Source: Erpobdella octoculata
Taxonomy: Eukaryota > Annelida > Clitellata > Hirudinida > Erpobdellidae
Direction of reading: 5' to 3'
Assembly (NCBI GenBank): GCA_963978895.1
Contig: CAXBUH010000050.1
Location: 187,062-251,061, forward strand
Length of the DNA stretch: 64,000 nucleotides
Shown: positions 1 through 11,209 of the stretch, one piece after another
How positions within the stretch are numbered: the first letter of the stretch is position 1
How the letters are laid out: each line of letters begins with the position of its first letter
Notes under the pieces: generated by a model
The model's database searches: none
Told to the model about the DNA's origin: nothing
Seen by the model: only the letters and a program-made list of their open reading frames with translations
Position numbers and translations under genes: made by a program

Positions 1-196
1 CAATTTGAATTAATCAAGAGATTAGTAAGAATAATAGGAGATTCTGCGAAGTGAGATAATTTGTGAAACCTGCATCTTTTAGTAAATATCCGATAGAAGC
101 AGTAATAACCAGGAATAGAATTCCGGAAATCTTTTCCTATAAACTATGCAAATTACAACGTTACGAATCGCTACTGAGCCAATTCGTTCTACGTTT

Positions 197-636
<440 letters not shown>

Positions 637-904
637 TAACGAAAAATAAAGCTAATATGAAAAAGATCGACCATAGTTAACTAAAACTATAACGAAACGA
701 AAATTCAATTTCCCAACTAAAACTAAATTAAAACTAGAGTTGTTTGTCCTAGAACTAACTAAAACTAAAATAAATAAATTCAAATATTTAGTTTCTTTTT
801 CGTTATTTGACAATAGTTTGTAATTAAAATTCATAATGTTCATACACATCGATGTATTGAGAAACATAAACAAATTTCATTTCATTTCTTTGGTTTCTCA
901 ATAT
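637..904. other. No gene seen; AT-rich with ACTAAA-like repeats
   Basis: The stretch about 675-800 is rich in AACTAAAAC words, the kind of subterminal motif often found in decayed DNA transposons. I could not find paired ends or a duplication, so no element is called. Confidence 0.5.
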
Positions 905-1718
905 CGGCCTGAAGCAAGATTTGCTGCAGATAAAACACCGGACCAAGTCCGGCCAGAAACCACCCACAGCCCCGACAGTTACCATAATCTTGCAAGTGAT
1001 GAGAACAAGCAACCTCGGTCTAGAATCAATTTCCCCGCTTCTGCTAACAAAGCGGATTGTTCGAAGCTCGACGAGATACTTTCAAAGCTTCTCAAAGTGC
1101 AGATGAAAAAACTTTCAATGTTTCAGAAAGGAGGAATTCCTGGGGTTCCCGGTTGCATCGAACATTCTACCATGATCTAAGAGTCTATAAAAAGAGCAGA
1201 ATCGACTCAGTTGGTACGTCGTTTGGCTTGATTTTGAGAATGCCTATGGAGCGGTTCGTCACCAGCTGATTTAGAGAGCTTTGACGAAGCACCATGTTCC
1301 AAAATTCGTTATGGATATTCTACGACAGTGTTTTCAAGATTTTCAACTGAGATTATTGAGTCGTGTTCAACCGAATGATTTCGTTTTCCGGTCGGTATCG
1401 CCAAGGGGTGCTCTATTTCTCCCATATTGTTTGTGCTAGCAATGCAGCTACTTCTGAATTTAGTTGGTGCAAGGATAGATGATGTTTATGTTGGCCGAGG
1501 TATTTTTATGCCACCTGTGAGAGCTTTTGTGGTCGACACAACAATTATTTTGAATAAGTGTATTTCAATGAGACGAACTCTCGATGTCTTCAGCGATCTA
1601 ATCAAATGGTGCGGAATGAGTTTTAAAGCATCTAAATCGAAAGGTCTCTCCCTGCGACAAGGTAAAATTGAAGAATACATTGTTTTCTCTGTTGATGGTA
1701 ACAAGATTTTAAGCACCT
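905..1718 (+). pseudogene. R2/R4-like LINE copy 1, reverse transcriptase segment (broken)
   Basis: Reading all three + frames recovers pieces of one reverse transcriptase: WLDFENAYGAVRHQLI and HHVPKFVMDILRQCFQDFQL near 1210-1350, KGCSISPILFVLAM near 1403-1445, then PPVRAF and CGMSFKASKSKGLSLRQGK up to 1670. Motif A (LDFENAYG) and the palm region are recognisable. The motif C position reads FVVDTT instead of a YxDD or MDD box, so the catalytic site is lost. Frameshifts and stops break the frame several times. The segment ends exactly at a hAT-like insertion (1719-2820), and its reading frame resumes after it. The family (large invertebrate and fish RT proteins with a C-terminal CCHC and PD-(D/E)XK domain) is assigned from memory of motifs; the exact clade is uncertain. 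The 5' limit is approximate. Confidence 0.7.
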
Positions 1719-2820
1719 CTGTTTGACTGTTTTTTACGCATTCGAATAAAATAAAATAAAAACAATACTCCCACCTTCGAACAATTGCGATTAGCGCATA
1801 AAATTTTCATTTATTTAAATGCGCATTTTTCAAATAAATGCGCACAATTTGTGCGCACTGCAAATAAATTCAAATAAATAGCAAACAATTGCGCATATCT
1901 GCGCAATTGTTTGCATTATTTGCAATTGTTTGCAATTATTTGGAAAATTGTTTGCGATTATTTGATGTGAATGAAAAATTTTATACCGACATTTTTTAAG
2001 GTGAGTCAGTAAGCATTTTTTAATTACAATTCTTTTGAAAATTAGTATAAATTATAATTATTTTGATTTTTTGACATAAATTCATTTTTATTTCAAACTT
2101 TTCTTCATTAAAAAATTTCTAAAAAAATTTCTTGTTTCTGTTTAGCCGACACCGACAACACTCATACGACTGCGTTACTATTTTTCTTTTCCGCTCCACT
2201 TCTCTGTCGTCCATTTTAGCTTGCTATGAAATTCTTTCAATCTTCTTGAAATTTCTCAATGTCAGCGACTGGTTCTGAGGAAAATGGTGTAAGTTTCAGT
2301 GTAGGAAGCAAGAGTAATCAGAATAAAAAAGTCAAGTAAAATGTTATGGAAGTATTTTAAGAAAAGTAAATCCAATGTTAAATATCATTTACAGACTCAA
2401 TATCCATCCAAGTAAAATTAATAACAGAATGTTTTTTAAATAACAAAATAAAGAACAACATAAAAGATCACTTTATGAAAAATTGAAATAATTCAGTAAA
2501 ATTCACAACAAACAGTCAAGAAAATTCTTGTGAACTTTGAAATTAGAGGTACTTGAAAATATATAAAACTGCTGGTTTTTGTTGCACCAAAATTAATATT
2601 TTTATATGCGCAATTATTCGGTTTTGTTGTGCGCAATTATTCGGTTTTTGTGCGAAATTGTGCGCGGTTTTTTCAATTAATTTGTGTTCTTGTGCGCACT
2701 TGCGAATGAGTGCGCATCAAATAAAACATTTTCTCTGAACGTATTGGGATCGGATAAAATTGCGCACAATTGTGCGATTTTCGCATAATGCGCACAATCC
2801 CGCATCAAACGCAGGACCTT
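1719..2820. mobile_element. hAT-like non-autonomous element with 8-bp target duplication
   Basis: The insertion is flanked by ACAAGATT at 1711-1718 and 2821-2828. Removing it, on paper, restores the LINE reading (GNK-I-PTVSD), so the boundaries are secure. The ends are weakly inverted (AAGCACCTCTGTTTGA at about 1721 against AAGGTCCTGCGTTTGA at the right end, reverse strand). Both subterminal zones carry many TGCGCA and GCGCAATT words (about 1795-1950 and 2605-2810), as expected for transposase-binding clusters. The middle (2000-2550) is AT-rich with no transposase. Eight-base duplications and clustered subterminal motifs fit the hAT superfamily; the poor inverted repeats leave some doubt. Confidence 0.65.
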
Positions 2821-4324
2821 ACAAGATTCCAACAGTGAGCGACGAACCGGTAAAAATTCTCGGGAGATGGTACTGTAAATCCCTGAATGATGTTGATCAG
2901 GAAAGCATGAATGCTGCTCCGCTTCAGAGCAGGTTCAAATTGTAGATTTTGCATATTGTTTTAGTGCCAAGACCACTTTGGCTACTGACGGTCTATGAAA
3001 TTGGTGTACAATTTGAGGAAAAACTAGAGAGAAAGATAGTTTGTTTTACACGCCAATGGTTGGTTTGCCTCCGGGAGAACCGCCAAGCTGAGATGTCCGT
3101 TGCGGTTTTTTATTGAAGATTTTAAGATCAGCAAACTGAAAACTCAGATGATGCTTGATAATTCAACGGAACAGAGAGTCTTCGAGGTTTAAACCAACTC
3201 TAGTCTCAGGAACCAAATAGAATGCTAAAGTTGAAATAGAGAATGCCACGGTTTCTCTTCAGTGGACTGAGCGAAGTGGAGCAGTTCAGTTGGGGCGGCA
3301 TGTGTTGGTTGGAATCACAATGTCTGGTGGTCCAAGGAAAACGTTCAAATGAGATCAAAATTGAGTGTTCATGACCGACGGCAAGCAATCAAAAGCAAAA
3401 GGGTTGTGAAGAGCGCACAATTGTCACAGCAAGGTGACTGGACCAGGTAGGAAGAAACGGTTTAGCGGTTTCTATCATGGGAAGATATATGGCGCTATGC
3501 TCCAGTGCGGCTATTGGTCCTCATTAGATCGATGTATAATCAACTGCCAACAGGCAGCAATTTAAAGAAAGTGAAGTTAATTGAGAACGACGAGTGTCAG
3601 CTCTGCGGTCAGTCACAGTCATTAATCCATATTTTTTCCTCCTGTTCCTATTCGTTTTCTCATGGTAGATATATGTGGCATGACACCTCTCATTCCAAAA
3701 GCAGCTGGTTTTTGTGACAAAGGCCTGCCAAAAAGCCAAATCAATGGAGGTGAAACCATGGAGAAAGTTTTACTTTTTGAGAGAGGAATTGCTGCAGCTA
3801 AATTGCCCAAGAAGAATCATCGCCGAAGGAGAGAACATATTCCATGCAGCTAACGATTGAAGGGTTTCTGCCGATCTAAAAACAGAGAAGGAAATCGTGC
3901 AATTAAATAAATTTCTGCGGCAGCGGAATCGGCTTCATTTTGAATATGGTTTCTAAGAGAGAAAAAAAAAGAATTTCCAAATTTAGAAGCCGCTCTCCTC
4001 ACTCTGCAAAAATAAAATTGCTTCTATTTCTAATGGAGCGAAGCCGTTTTGCCGTCGAAGGTTTCCCATTTGAATAGTTTAAATTTCTTCAATGTTGCGG
4101 GTTTATTTGCATTGAACATGTACGTTGAATATATGCCATGATGCAAAGAAAAAGAGAAATTCGTTGTTGTAAAAGAATGACATTTTTTGCCGGAGGACGT
4201 TCGTCTGCCAAACATGGCTCACCCCCCCCCCCTAGAACGTCAAGAAATTAAAGAGCCGAAACGTTTGGTTGAAGGGAGGTTTTTTTCCTGATGACTTCCG
4301 CAGTAAAGCTCTTTAGGAGTCTGT
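2821..4324 (+). pseudogene. R2/R4-like LINE copy 1, C-terminal and 3' UTR segment (broken)
   Basis: The RT reading resumes with IPTVSDEPVKILGRWY, the conserved block after the palm domain, and decays through stops and frameshifts. A clear block follows at 3505-3670: MYNQLPTGSNLKKVKL, then a CCHC finger, CQLCGQSQSLIHIFSSC, then GRYMWHD. Near 3840-3890 AANDWRVSADL is recognisable. In R2-group LINEs this CCHC precedes a restriction-like endonuclease; here the PD-containing core is missing. The 3' UTR (about 4190-4324) shares GAACGTCAAGAA and GCCGAAACG words with the UTR of copy 2 (about 16560-16722), and both copies end in (CATA)n. Confidence 0.72.
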
Positions 4325-4955
4325 ACATACACACATACATACATACATACATACATACATACATACATACATACATACATACATACATACATACATACAT
4401 ACATACATACATACATACATACATACATACATACATACATACATACATACATACAAACATAGATACATACATACATACATATATACAAACATACATAGAT
4501 AGATACAGACATACATACATACATACATACATACATACATACATACATACAAACATACATACATACATACATACATACATACATACATACATACATACAT
4601 ACATACATACATACATACATACATACATACATACATACATACATACATACATACATACATACATACATACATACATACATACATACATACATACATACAT
4701 ACATACATACATACATACATACATACATACATACATACATACATACATACATACATACATACATACATACATACATACATACATACATACATACATACAT
4801 ACATACATACATACATACATACATACATACATACATACATACATACATACATACATACATACATACATACATACATACATACATACATACATACATACAT
4901 ACATACATACATACATACATACATACATACATACATACATACATACATACATACA
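4325..4955. repeat. (CATA)n microsatellite, tail of LINE copy 1
   Basis: This is about 630 bp of near-perfect CATA units, with a short variant patch (CAAA, TAGA, TATA units) at 4454-4512. It follows a LINE 3' UTR, is interrupted at 4955/4956 by a Helitron-like array, and resumes at 9410. Long Tyr-Met-Cys-Val or Thr-Tyr-Ile-His frames through it are artefacts. Confidence 0.97.
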
Positions 4956-6967
4956 TCTATATATATAAAAGAACATGTCCTGACTGACTGACTGACTGAC
5001 TGACTGACTGACTGACAGATGACTGACTGATAATCAACGCCGAGCTCATACGCCTCATCCTAGGAACGTGAAATTTGGAACTTATATTACTTTTATAGCG
5101 TAAACATCCGCTAAGAAAGGATTTTTGAAAATTTTGCTCCTGAGGGGAAAAAACTGAAAAACAATTTTTTTTCTAAAACAATGTATATCTCGAAAACCAA
5201 AAATGAGGAGATTTTGAAATTTGGTATATAGATTCCTTTTGAAAAATAAAAAGATATGTGTTTCACCATTTTTTGAAAATTCGGTTTCCCGGACCTCAAA
5301 TGTGGGTTGGAAAATTGGGTTATTTGGTTTTTAAAGTAGCTTTTACTCAAAAACTGTTAATGCTACAGGAGTAAAAATTAGTATTTAGTTTCTACTCCAA
5401 AAATAATGAAATACGTGTTTTAGCATTTTTTGAAAATTTGGTTTCCAGGACTTCAAATGTTGGGTGGAAAATAGGGCTATTTGTCTTTTATAGTAACTGC
5501 TACTCAAAAACAGTAAATACCACAGATGTAAAAATTATTATTTAGTTTCTTTTATAAAAATAAAGATATACGTGTTTCACCATTTTTCACAAATTTGGTT
5601 TCCCGGACCTCAAATGTGGGCTGGAAAATTGGGTTATTTAGTTTTTAAAGTAGCTTCTACTCAAAAACTGTTAATGCTACAGGAGTAAAAATTAGTATTT
5701 AGTTTCTACTTCAAAAATAATGAAATACGTGTTTTAGCATTTTTTTTAAATTTGGTTTCCAGGACTTCAAATGTGGGGTGGAAAATAGGGTTATTTGTTT
5801 TTTAAAGTAACTGCTACTCAAAAACTGTAAATACCACAGATGTAAAAATTAGTATTTAGTTTCTATTCTAAAAATAAAGATATACGTGTTTCACCATTTT
5901 TTTACAAATTTGGTTATAGGACCTTAAATGTGGGGTGGACAATAGGATTACTTGGTTTTTAAAGTTGCTGCTACTCAAAAACTGTGAATGCTACAAAAGT
6001 AAAAATTAGTATTTAGTTTCTACTCTAAAAATAATGATATACGTGTTTCACCATTTTTTGAAATTTTGGTTTTCAGGACCTCAAATGTGGGGTGGAAAAA
6101 AGGTTTCTTTGGTTTTTAAAGTAACTGCTACTCAAAAACTGTGAATGCTACAGATGTCAAAATTAGTATTTAGTATATACTCAAAAAATAATGATATAAG
6201 TGTTTCAACATTTTTTAAAAATTTGGTTTCCAGGACCTCAAATGTGGGGTGGAAATAAGGGTTATTTGATTTCAAAATAACTGCTACTCAAAAACTGTAA
6301 GTGCTACAAATGTAAAAATTAGTATTTTGAAGTTTTGTGCCGGTTAAAAGTAGCTAAGTCCAGTTTATCACCGGCCGGGTCAAGCCTTTATTTTAGAGTC
6401 TTCACACGGGCCAGGCCAAACCTTAAATCAAGGTTTTTTTACAAATTTGGTTTCCCGGACCTCAAATGTGGGTTGGAAAATTGGGTTATTTGGTTTTTAA
6501 AGTAGCTTCTACTCAAAAACTGTTAATGCTACAAAAGTAAAAATTAGTATTTAGTTTCTACTCTAAAAATAATGATATACGGGATTCACAATTTTTTGAA
6601 AATTTGGTTTCCAGGACTTCAAATGTGGGGTGGAAAATAGGGTTATTTGGTTTTTAAAGTAACTGCTACTCAACAACTGTAATTGCCACAGATGTAAAAA
6701 TTAATACTTAGTATCTACTCAAAAAAAAAGATATACGTGTTTCATCATTTTTTGGGTTATTTGGTTTTTAAAGTAGCTGCTACTCAAAAACTGTTAATGC
6801 TACAGAAATAAAAATTAGTATTTAGTTTCTACTCCAAAAATAATGAAATACGTGTTTTAGCATTTTTTGAAAAATTTGGTTTCCAGGACCTCAAATGTAA
6901 GGTGCAAAATAGAGTTATTTGATTTTAAAAATTACTGCTACTCAAAAACTGTAAGTGGTAATATATA
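4956..6967 (+). mobile_element. Helitron-like element, array unit A (5' end, no 3' end)
   Basis: The unit starts TCTATATATATAAAAG directly after an A, as Helitrons do (5' TC, insertion between A and T). A short (CTGA)n tract follows at 4980-5017, then a conserved block (ATCAACGCCGAGCTCA). Next come about seven tandem copies of a roughly 157-bp unit, with ATTAGTATTT recurring near 5376, 5534, 5690, 5846, 6004, 6162 and 6317. Central tandem repeats are typical of non-autonomous Helitron/Helentron elements. No Rep/helicase is encoded. The unit stops at 6967, where a second 5' end begins, so it lacks the CTAG terminus. Confidence 0.72.
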
Positions 6968-8124
6968 TCTATATATATAAAAGAGCATGTCCTGACTGAC
7001 TGACTGACTGACTGACTGACTGACTGATGACTGACTGATAATCAACGCCGAGCTCAAACGCCTCATCCTAGGAACGTGAAATTTGGAACTTATATTACTT
7101 TTATAGCGTAAACATCCGCTAAAAAAGGATTTTTTTAAATTTTGCTCCTGAGGGGAAAAAACTGGAAAACAAATTTTTTTCTAAAACAATGTATATCTCG
7201 AAAACCAAAAATGAGGAGATTTTGAAATTTGGTATATAGATTCCTTTTGAAAAATAAAAAGATATGTGTTTCACCATTTTTTGAAAATTCGGTTTCCCGG
7301 ACCTCAAATGTGGGTTGGAAAATTGGGTTATTTGGTTTTTAAAGTAGCTTCTACTCAAAAACTGTTAATGCTACAGGAGTAAAAATTAGTATTTAGTTTC
7401 TACTCCAAAAATAATGAAATACGTGTTTTAGCATTTTTTGAAAATTTGGTTTCCAGGACTTCAAATGTGGGGTGGAAAATAGGGCTAATTGTCTTTTATA
7501 GTAACTGCTACTCAAAAACAGTAAATACCACAGATGTAAAAATTATTATTTAGTTTTTTTTCTAAAAATAAAGATATACGTGTTTCACCATTTTTTACAA
7601 ATTTGGTTTCCCGGACCTCAAATGTGGGTTGGAAAATTGGGTTATTTGGTTTTTAAAGTAGCTTCTACTCAAAAACTGTTAATGCTACAAAAGTAAAAAT
7701 TAGTATTTAGTTTCTACTCTAAAAATAATGATATACGGGTTTCACAATTTTTTGAAAATTTGGTTTCCAGGACTTCAAATGTGGGGTGGGAAATAGGGTT
7801 ATTTAGTTTTTAAAGTAACTGCTACTCAACAACTGTAATTGCCACAGATGTAAAAATTAAAACTTAGTATCTACTAAAAAAAAAGATATACGTGTTTCAT
7901 CATTTTTTGGGTTATTTGGTTTTTAAAGTAGCTGCTACTCAAAAACTGTTAATGCTACAGAAATAAAAATTAGTATTTAGTTTCTACTCCAAAAATAATG
8001 AAATACGTGTTTTAGCATTTTTTGAAAAATTTGGTTTCCAGGACCTCAAATGTAAGGTGCGAAATAGAGTTATTTGATTTTAAAAATTACTGCTACTCAA
8101 AAACTGTAAGTGGTAATATATATA
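6968..8124 (+). mobile_element. Helitron-like element, array unit B
   Basis: A second start TCTATATATATAAAAG follows an A. The sequence is nearly identical to unit A but lacks roughly 850 bp of the internal tandem repeats. It ends with the same GTAAGTGGTAATATAT junction found at the A/B border, which points to tandem duplication rather than independent insertion. It has no CTAG end of its own. Confidence 0.7.
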
Positions 8125-9409
8125 TCTATATATATATAAGAACATGTCCTGACTGACTGACTGACTGACTGACTGACTGACTGACTGACTGACTGACTGA
8201 CTGACTGACTGACTGACTGACTGACTGACTGACTGACTGACTGACTGACTGACTGACTGACTGACTGACTGACTGACTGACTGACTGACTGACTGACTGA
8301 CTTATAATCAACGCCGAGCTCAAACGTTTCATCCTAGGAACGTGAAATTTGAAACTTATATTACTTTTATTGCGTAAGCATCCACTAAGAAATGATTTTT
8401 TTAAATTTTGCTCCTGAGGGGAAAAAACTGGAAAACAAACTTTTTTCTAAAACAATGTATATCTCGAAAACCAAAAACGAGGAAATTTTGAAATTTGGTA
8501 TATGGATTCTTCTTGAAATATAAAAAGATACGTGTTTCACCATTTTTTTGAAACTTCGGTTTCCCGGACCTCAAATGTGGGTTGGAAAATTGGGTTATTT
8601 GGTTTTTAAAGTAGCTGCTACTCAAAAACTGTGAATGCAGCAGGAGTAAAAATTAGTATTTAGTTTCTACTCCAAAAATAATGATATACGTGTTTTACAA
8701 TTTTTTGTAAATTTGGTTTCCAGGACTTCAAATATGGGGTGGAAAATAGTGTTACTTGGTTTTTAAAGTAACTGCTACTCAAAAACTGTAAATGCTACAA
8801 AAGTAAAATTAGTATTTAGTTTCTACTCTAAAAATAATGATATACGTGTTTCACCATTTTTTGAAAATTTGGTTCCCAGGACCTCAAATGTGAAGTGGAA
8901 AAAGGGTTATTCGATTTTAAAATAACTGCTACTCAAAAACTGTTAGTGCTACAGATGTGAAAATTAGTATTTTGAGGTTTTGTTCCGGTTAAAAGTAGAT
9001 GAGTTCAGTTTATCACCGGACGGACGGGCCAAGCCGTTATTTTAGGGTCTTCACACGGCCCTGCCCAAACCTTAAATCAAGGTGGGACGGGCCGAGATTT
9101 TTAACTAAGTATATAGACATTTGAGTGATTTTAGGGTTTTCAGACGGACCGGGCTAAACCGGAAGTCAAGGTGGGACGGGCCGAAATTTTTCATCAAGTA
9201 TATAGAACTTCTAGGCCTGTAAAAACGGGCCGGGCCCATATTAGACGGGCCGTGCCGGGCCAGGAATTTCGGTTTTTGAAGCGGGCTGGGCCAAGTTGTC
9301 GACGGGCCGAGCCGAGACCTAAAAAATTGATCCGTGCAGTACTCTACTATGTATGCACGGTTCAAATTCTCTAATTTCATGCGAGCGAAGCCGCTACGGG
9401 CACTGCTAG
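8125..9409 (+). mobile_element. Helitron-like element, array unit C with complete 3' end
   Basis: The unit starts TCTATATATATATAAG after an A. A long (CTGA)n tract (8148-8301) and several 157-bp units follow, then a GC-rich subterminal zone with many GGGCCG and CGGGCC words (about 9010-9320). The 3' end is a small hairpin (AGCG-loop AAGC-CGCT at about 9385-9396), ten bases, and CTAG at 9406-9409, followed by T. The hairpin, CTAG and A/T insertion site are the hallmarks of a Helitron 3' end. The flanking bases are the (CATA)n of LINE copy 1 on both sides of the whole array. Confidence 0.75.
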
Positions 9410-9498
9410 TACATACATACATACATACATACATACATACATACATACATACATACATACATACATACATACATACATACATACATACATACATACAT
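9410..9498. repeat. (CATA)n microsatellite, continuation of 4325-4955
   Basis: This is the right-hand part of the CATA tract, separated from its left part by the Helitron-like array. It abuts LINE copy 2 at 9499 with no spacer. Confidence 0.95.
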
Positions 9499-10202
9499 TT
9501 GGTGGTCAAAAGCCAGCACACCAGTGAACGAACAAGTCTGGTCATTCAGGAAAGAATGAAAGCCATCGAGTCCCAGAGAATGATTAAGTTTGTTCAGTTA
9601 TCTCAACAAGGAGATTGGAAGACATGGGAAAATGCTGTTCAGTGTTTGCTTTCTTGGAAAAACATTTGCCAGTACACACCACTACGTTTTTCTTTTTTGA
9701 TTTGATTTGTTTATGATCAACTGCCGTCATCCAGCAATCTTCGAAGATGGAAGTTGAAAGACGATGATTTGTGCATGTTATGTGGGCAATCGGAGACTCT
9801 CATTCACGTTCTTTTCTGTTGTTCGTTTTCACTTTCACACGGGAGGTACACTTGGCTCCATAACCAAGTACTCCGAAAATTGCTTTACTTCGTCAAAGAA
9901 GCGTGTAAGAAAGCAAAGACAAGAGGAATACAGCAGAAAAGAAAAATCTACTTTTTGAGAGAAGGCAATATAAAGTTCCACAGGTTCAGATCTACAAGAG
10001 ACTTTGAATGTGTGATGGGTGCTGCCGACGATTGGTCGGTTTCGGCTGATTTGGATGGCGAAAGAAAATTTCCAGAAACTGTGAGATCTAGCGGTTTAAA
10101 GCCGGATATAATTATATATTCTGACTTGGCCACTGCTCCCGATCGAACTCACTGTGCCATGGGAAAGTAACATGGAATCTAGCAATATTTTCAAAAAGGA
10201 GA
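9499..10202 (+). pseudogene. R2/R4-like LINE copy 2, C-terminal part, segment 1
   Basis: The copy is 5'-truncated and begins directly at the end of a (CATA)n tract. It encodes the region before the finger (QQGDWKTWENAV), then VYDQLPSSSNLRRWKL, the CCHC finger CMLCGQSETLIHVLFCC, SHGRYTW, and a restriction-like endonuclease core with GAADDWSVSADL and LKPDIIIYSDL (the PD of PD-(D/E)XK). A one-base shift near 10140 moves the conserved ELTVPWE into another frame. The frame is interrupted at 10202 by a solo LTR and continues at 10848 and again at 16312. It corresponds to copy 1 at about 3380-3900 but is better preserved. Confidence 0.75.
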
Positions 10203-10553
10203 TGTCAGTAGCGAGCCTCTAACGCTTACTGACAACAGACACTTTATTGTGAAAAAGTTTAAGAAGCAACTTTATTAAATTAAAAGCAAATAGGAAACGA
10301 TTTTTAACTATAGATAAGAGAAAACCACGTGGAACAGTCCCGCAGGACTTTCCCTCTCTCAAAAACAACCAAGTGGAGCGTCACTAACGGCAATCGTGAG
10401 CTTTTTATATAAGGAAATCGGGTTACATAATCAGATTCCACCTCTCTGATTCGTCGATAGCAATTAATAATCAACAAATATAAACAAATAATCTACATAT
10501 ATTTATCTCCCTAGATCTTGACCGAGAAGATACCAAATTTTAACAGCCTAATA

Positions 10554-10587
<34 letters not shown>

Positions 10588-10842
10588 ATATATATAAACT
10601 ACAATTCACGAGATTTTTATAACTAAATAATCGGTAGAAATCTCGCTACACTAAGAAATATACAACAATAATAATTGCGGGAATTAACATGCGCTCTGAT
10701 TGGCTCGTTGAGAACAAAGGAATACGTGGCAAAACAGAAGATACTAAATAAGGTTTTAATTATTACTCAATATTAACAATATTTCTAGAAATAAAATAAA
10801 TGTTCGGTATAAAAGAAAAAGAAGGGGGGTCCAGCACTGACA
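10203..10842. mobile_element. Solo LTR (640 bp) with 5-bp target duplication
   Basis: The sequence starts TGTCAGTA and ends CACTGACA, a TG...CA inverted end. It is flanked by GGAGA at 10198-10202 and 10843-10847. It interrupts the LINE copy 2 reading frame, which continues on both sides. It carries TATATAAGG near 10415, a (TA)n patch at 10550-10597 and GGTATAAAAG near 10806. No gag-pol is present, so it is a recombination product of a full LTR retrotransposon. The superfamily cannot be told from the LTR alone. Confidence 0.8.
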
Positions 10843-10847
10843 GGAGA

Positions 10848-10945
10848 GATATAGTGATTTAGCATGTGATTTGAATGCCAAAGGGTTCAGGACTGACATT
10901 TTTGCAGTCGAGGTTGGCGTTCGAGGGTTGGTTAGCAGCTCAATG
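10848..10945 (+). pseudogene. R2/R4-like LINE copy 2, segment 2
   Basis: This short continuation of the endonuclease C-terminus reads FAVEVGVRGLV, a block that follows the PD-(D/E)XK core in this family (typically VEVGCRGFV). The frame is shifted in places. It is bounded on the left by the solo LTR duplication and on the right by the 8-bp duplication of the hAT element at 10946. Confidence 0.65.
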
Positions 10946-11209
10946 TAGGGTTGTTACAGTTACTGAATCTAAAACTGAAACATTCAGTTAACTGAATCTT
11001 TTTAGATTCAGTAACTTCAACTGAAACTGAAACTGAATCTTTTTTAAAAACTGTAACTGAAACTGAATCTATTGAGAAAACTGAATTATTATTATTATTA
11101 TTATTATTTTTATTTAACTTGCTCTCTAAAAAGAAAAATTTCTCAGAGCACGAGGCGGCAGTGCCAAAATAAACGAACGAACAGAATCACACATCAGAAA
11201 CAAAAAGGG

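Noticed and set aside
905..4324. An R2 element inserted in 28S rDNA
   Set aside because: No rDNA sequence flanks either copy; the flanks are CATA repeats and other transposons.
4240..4976. Overlapping frames over 200 codons on both strands (Tyr-Met-Cys-Val and Tyr-Ile-His-Thr repeats)
   Set aside because: They are the CATA microsatellite read as protein; all frames are open because the unit has no stop.
8148..8301. Regular CTGA repeats resembling a CRISPR-like or satellite array
   Set aside because: Pure 4-bp unit without spacers, occurring at the same place in every copy of the Helitron-like family.
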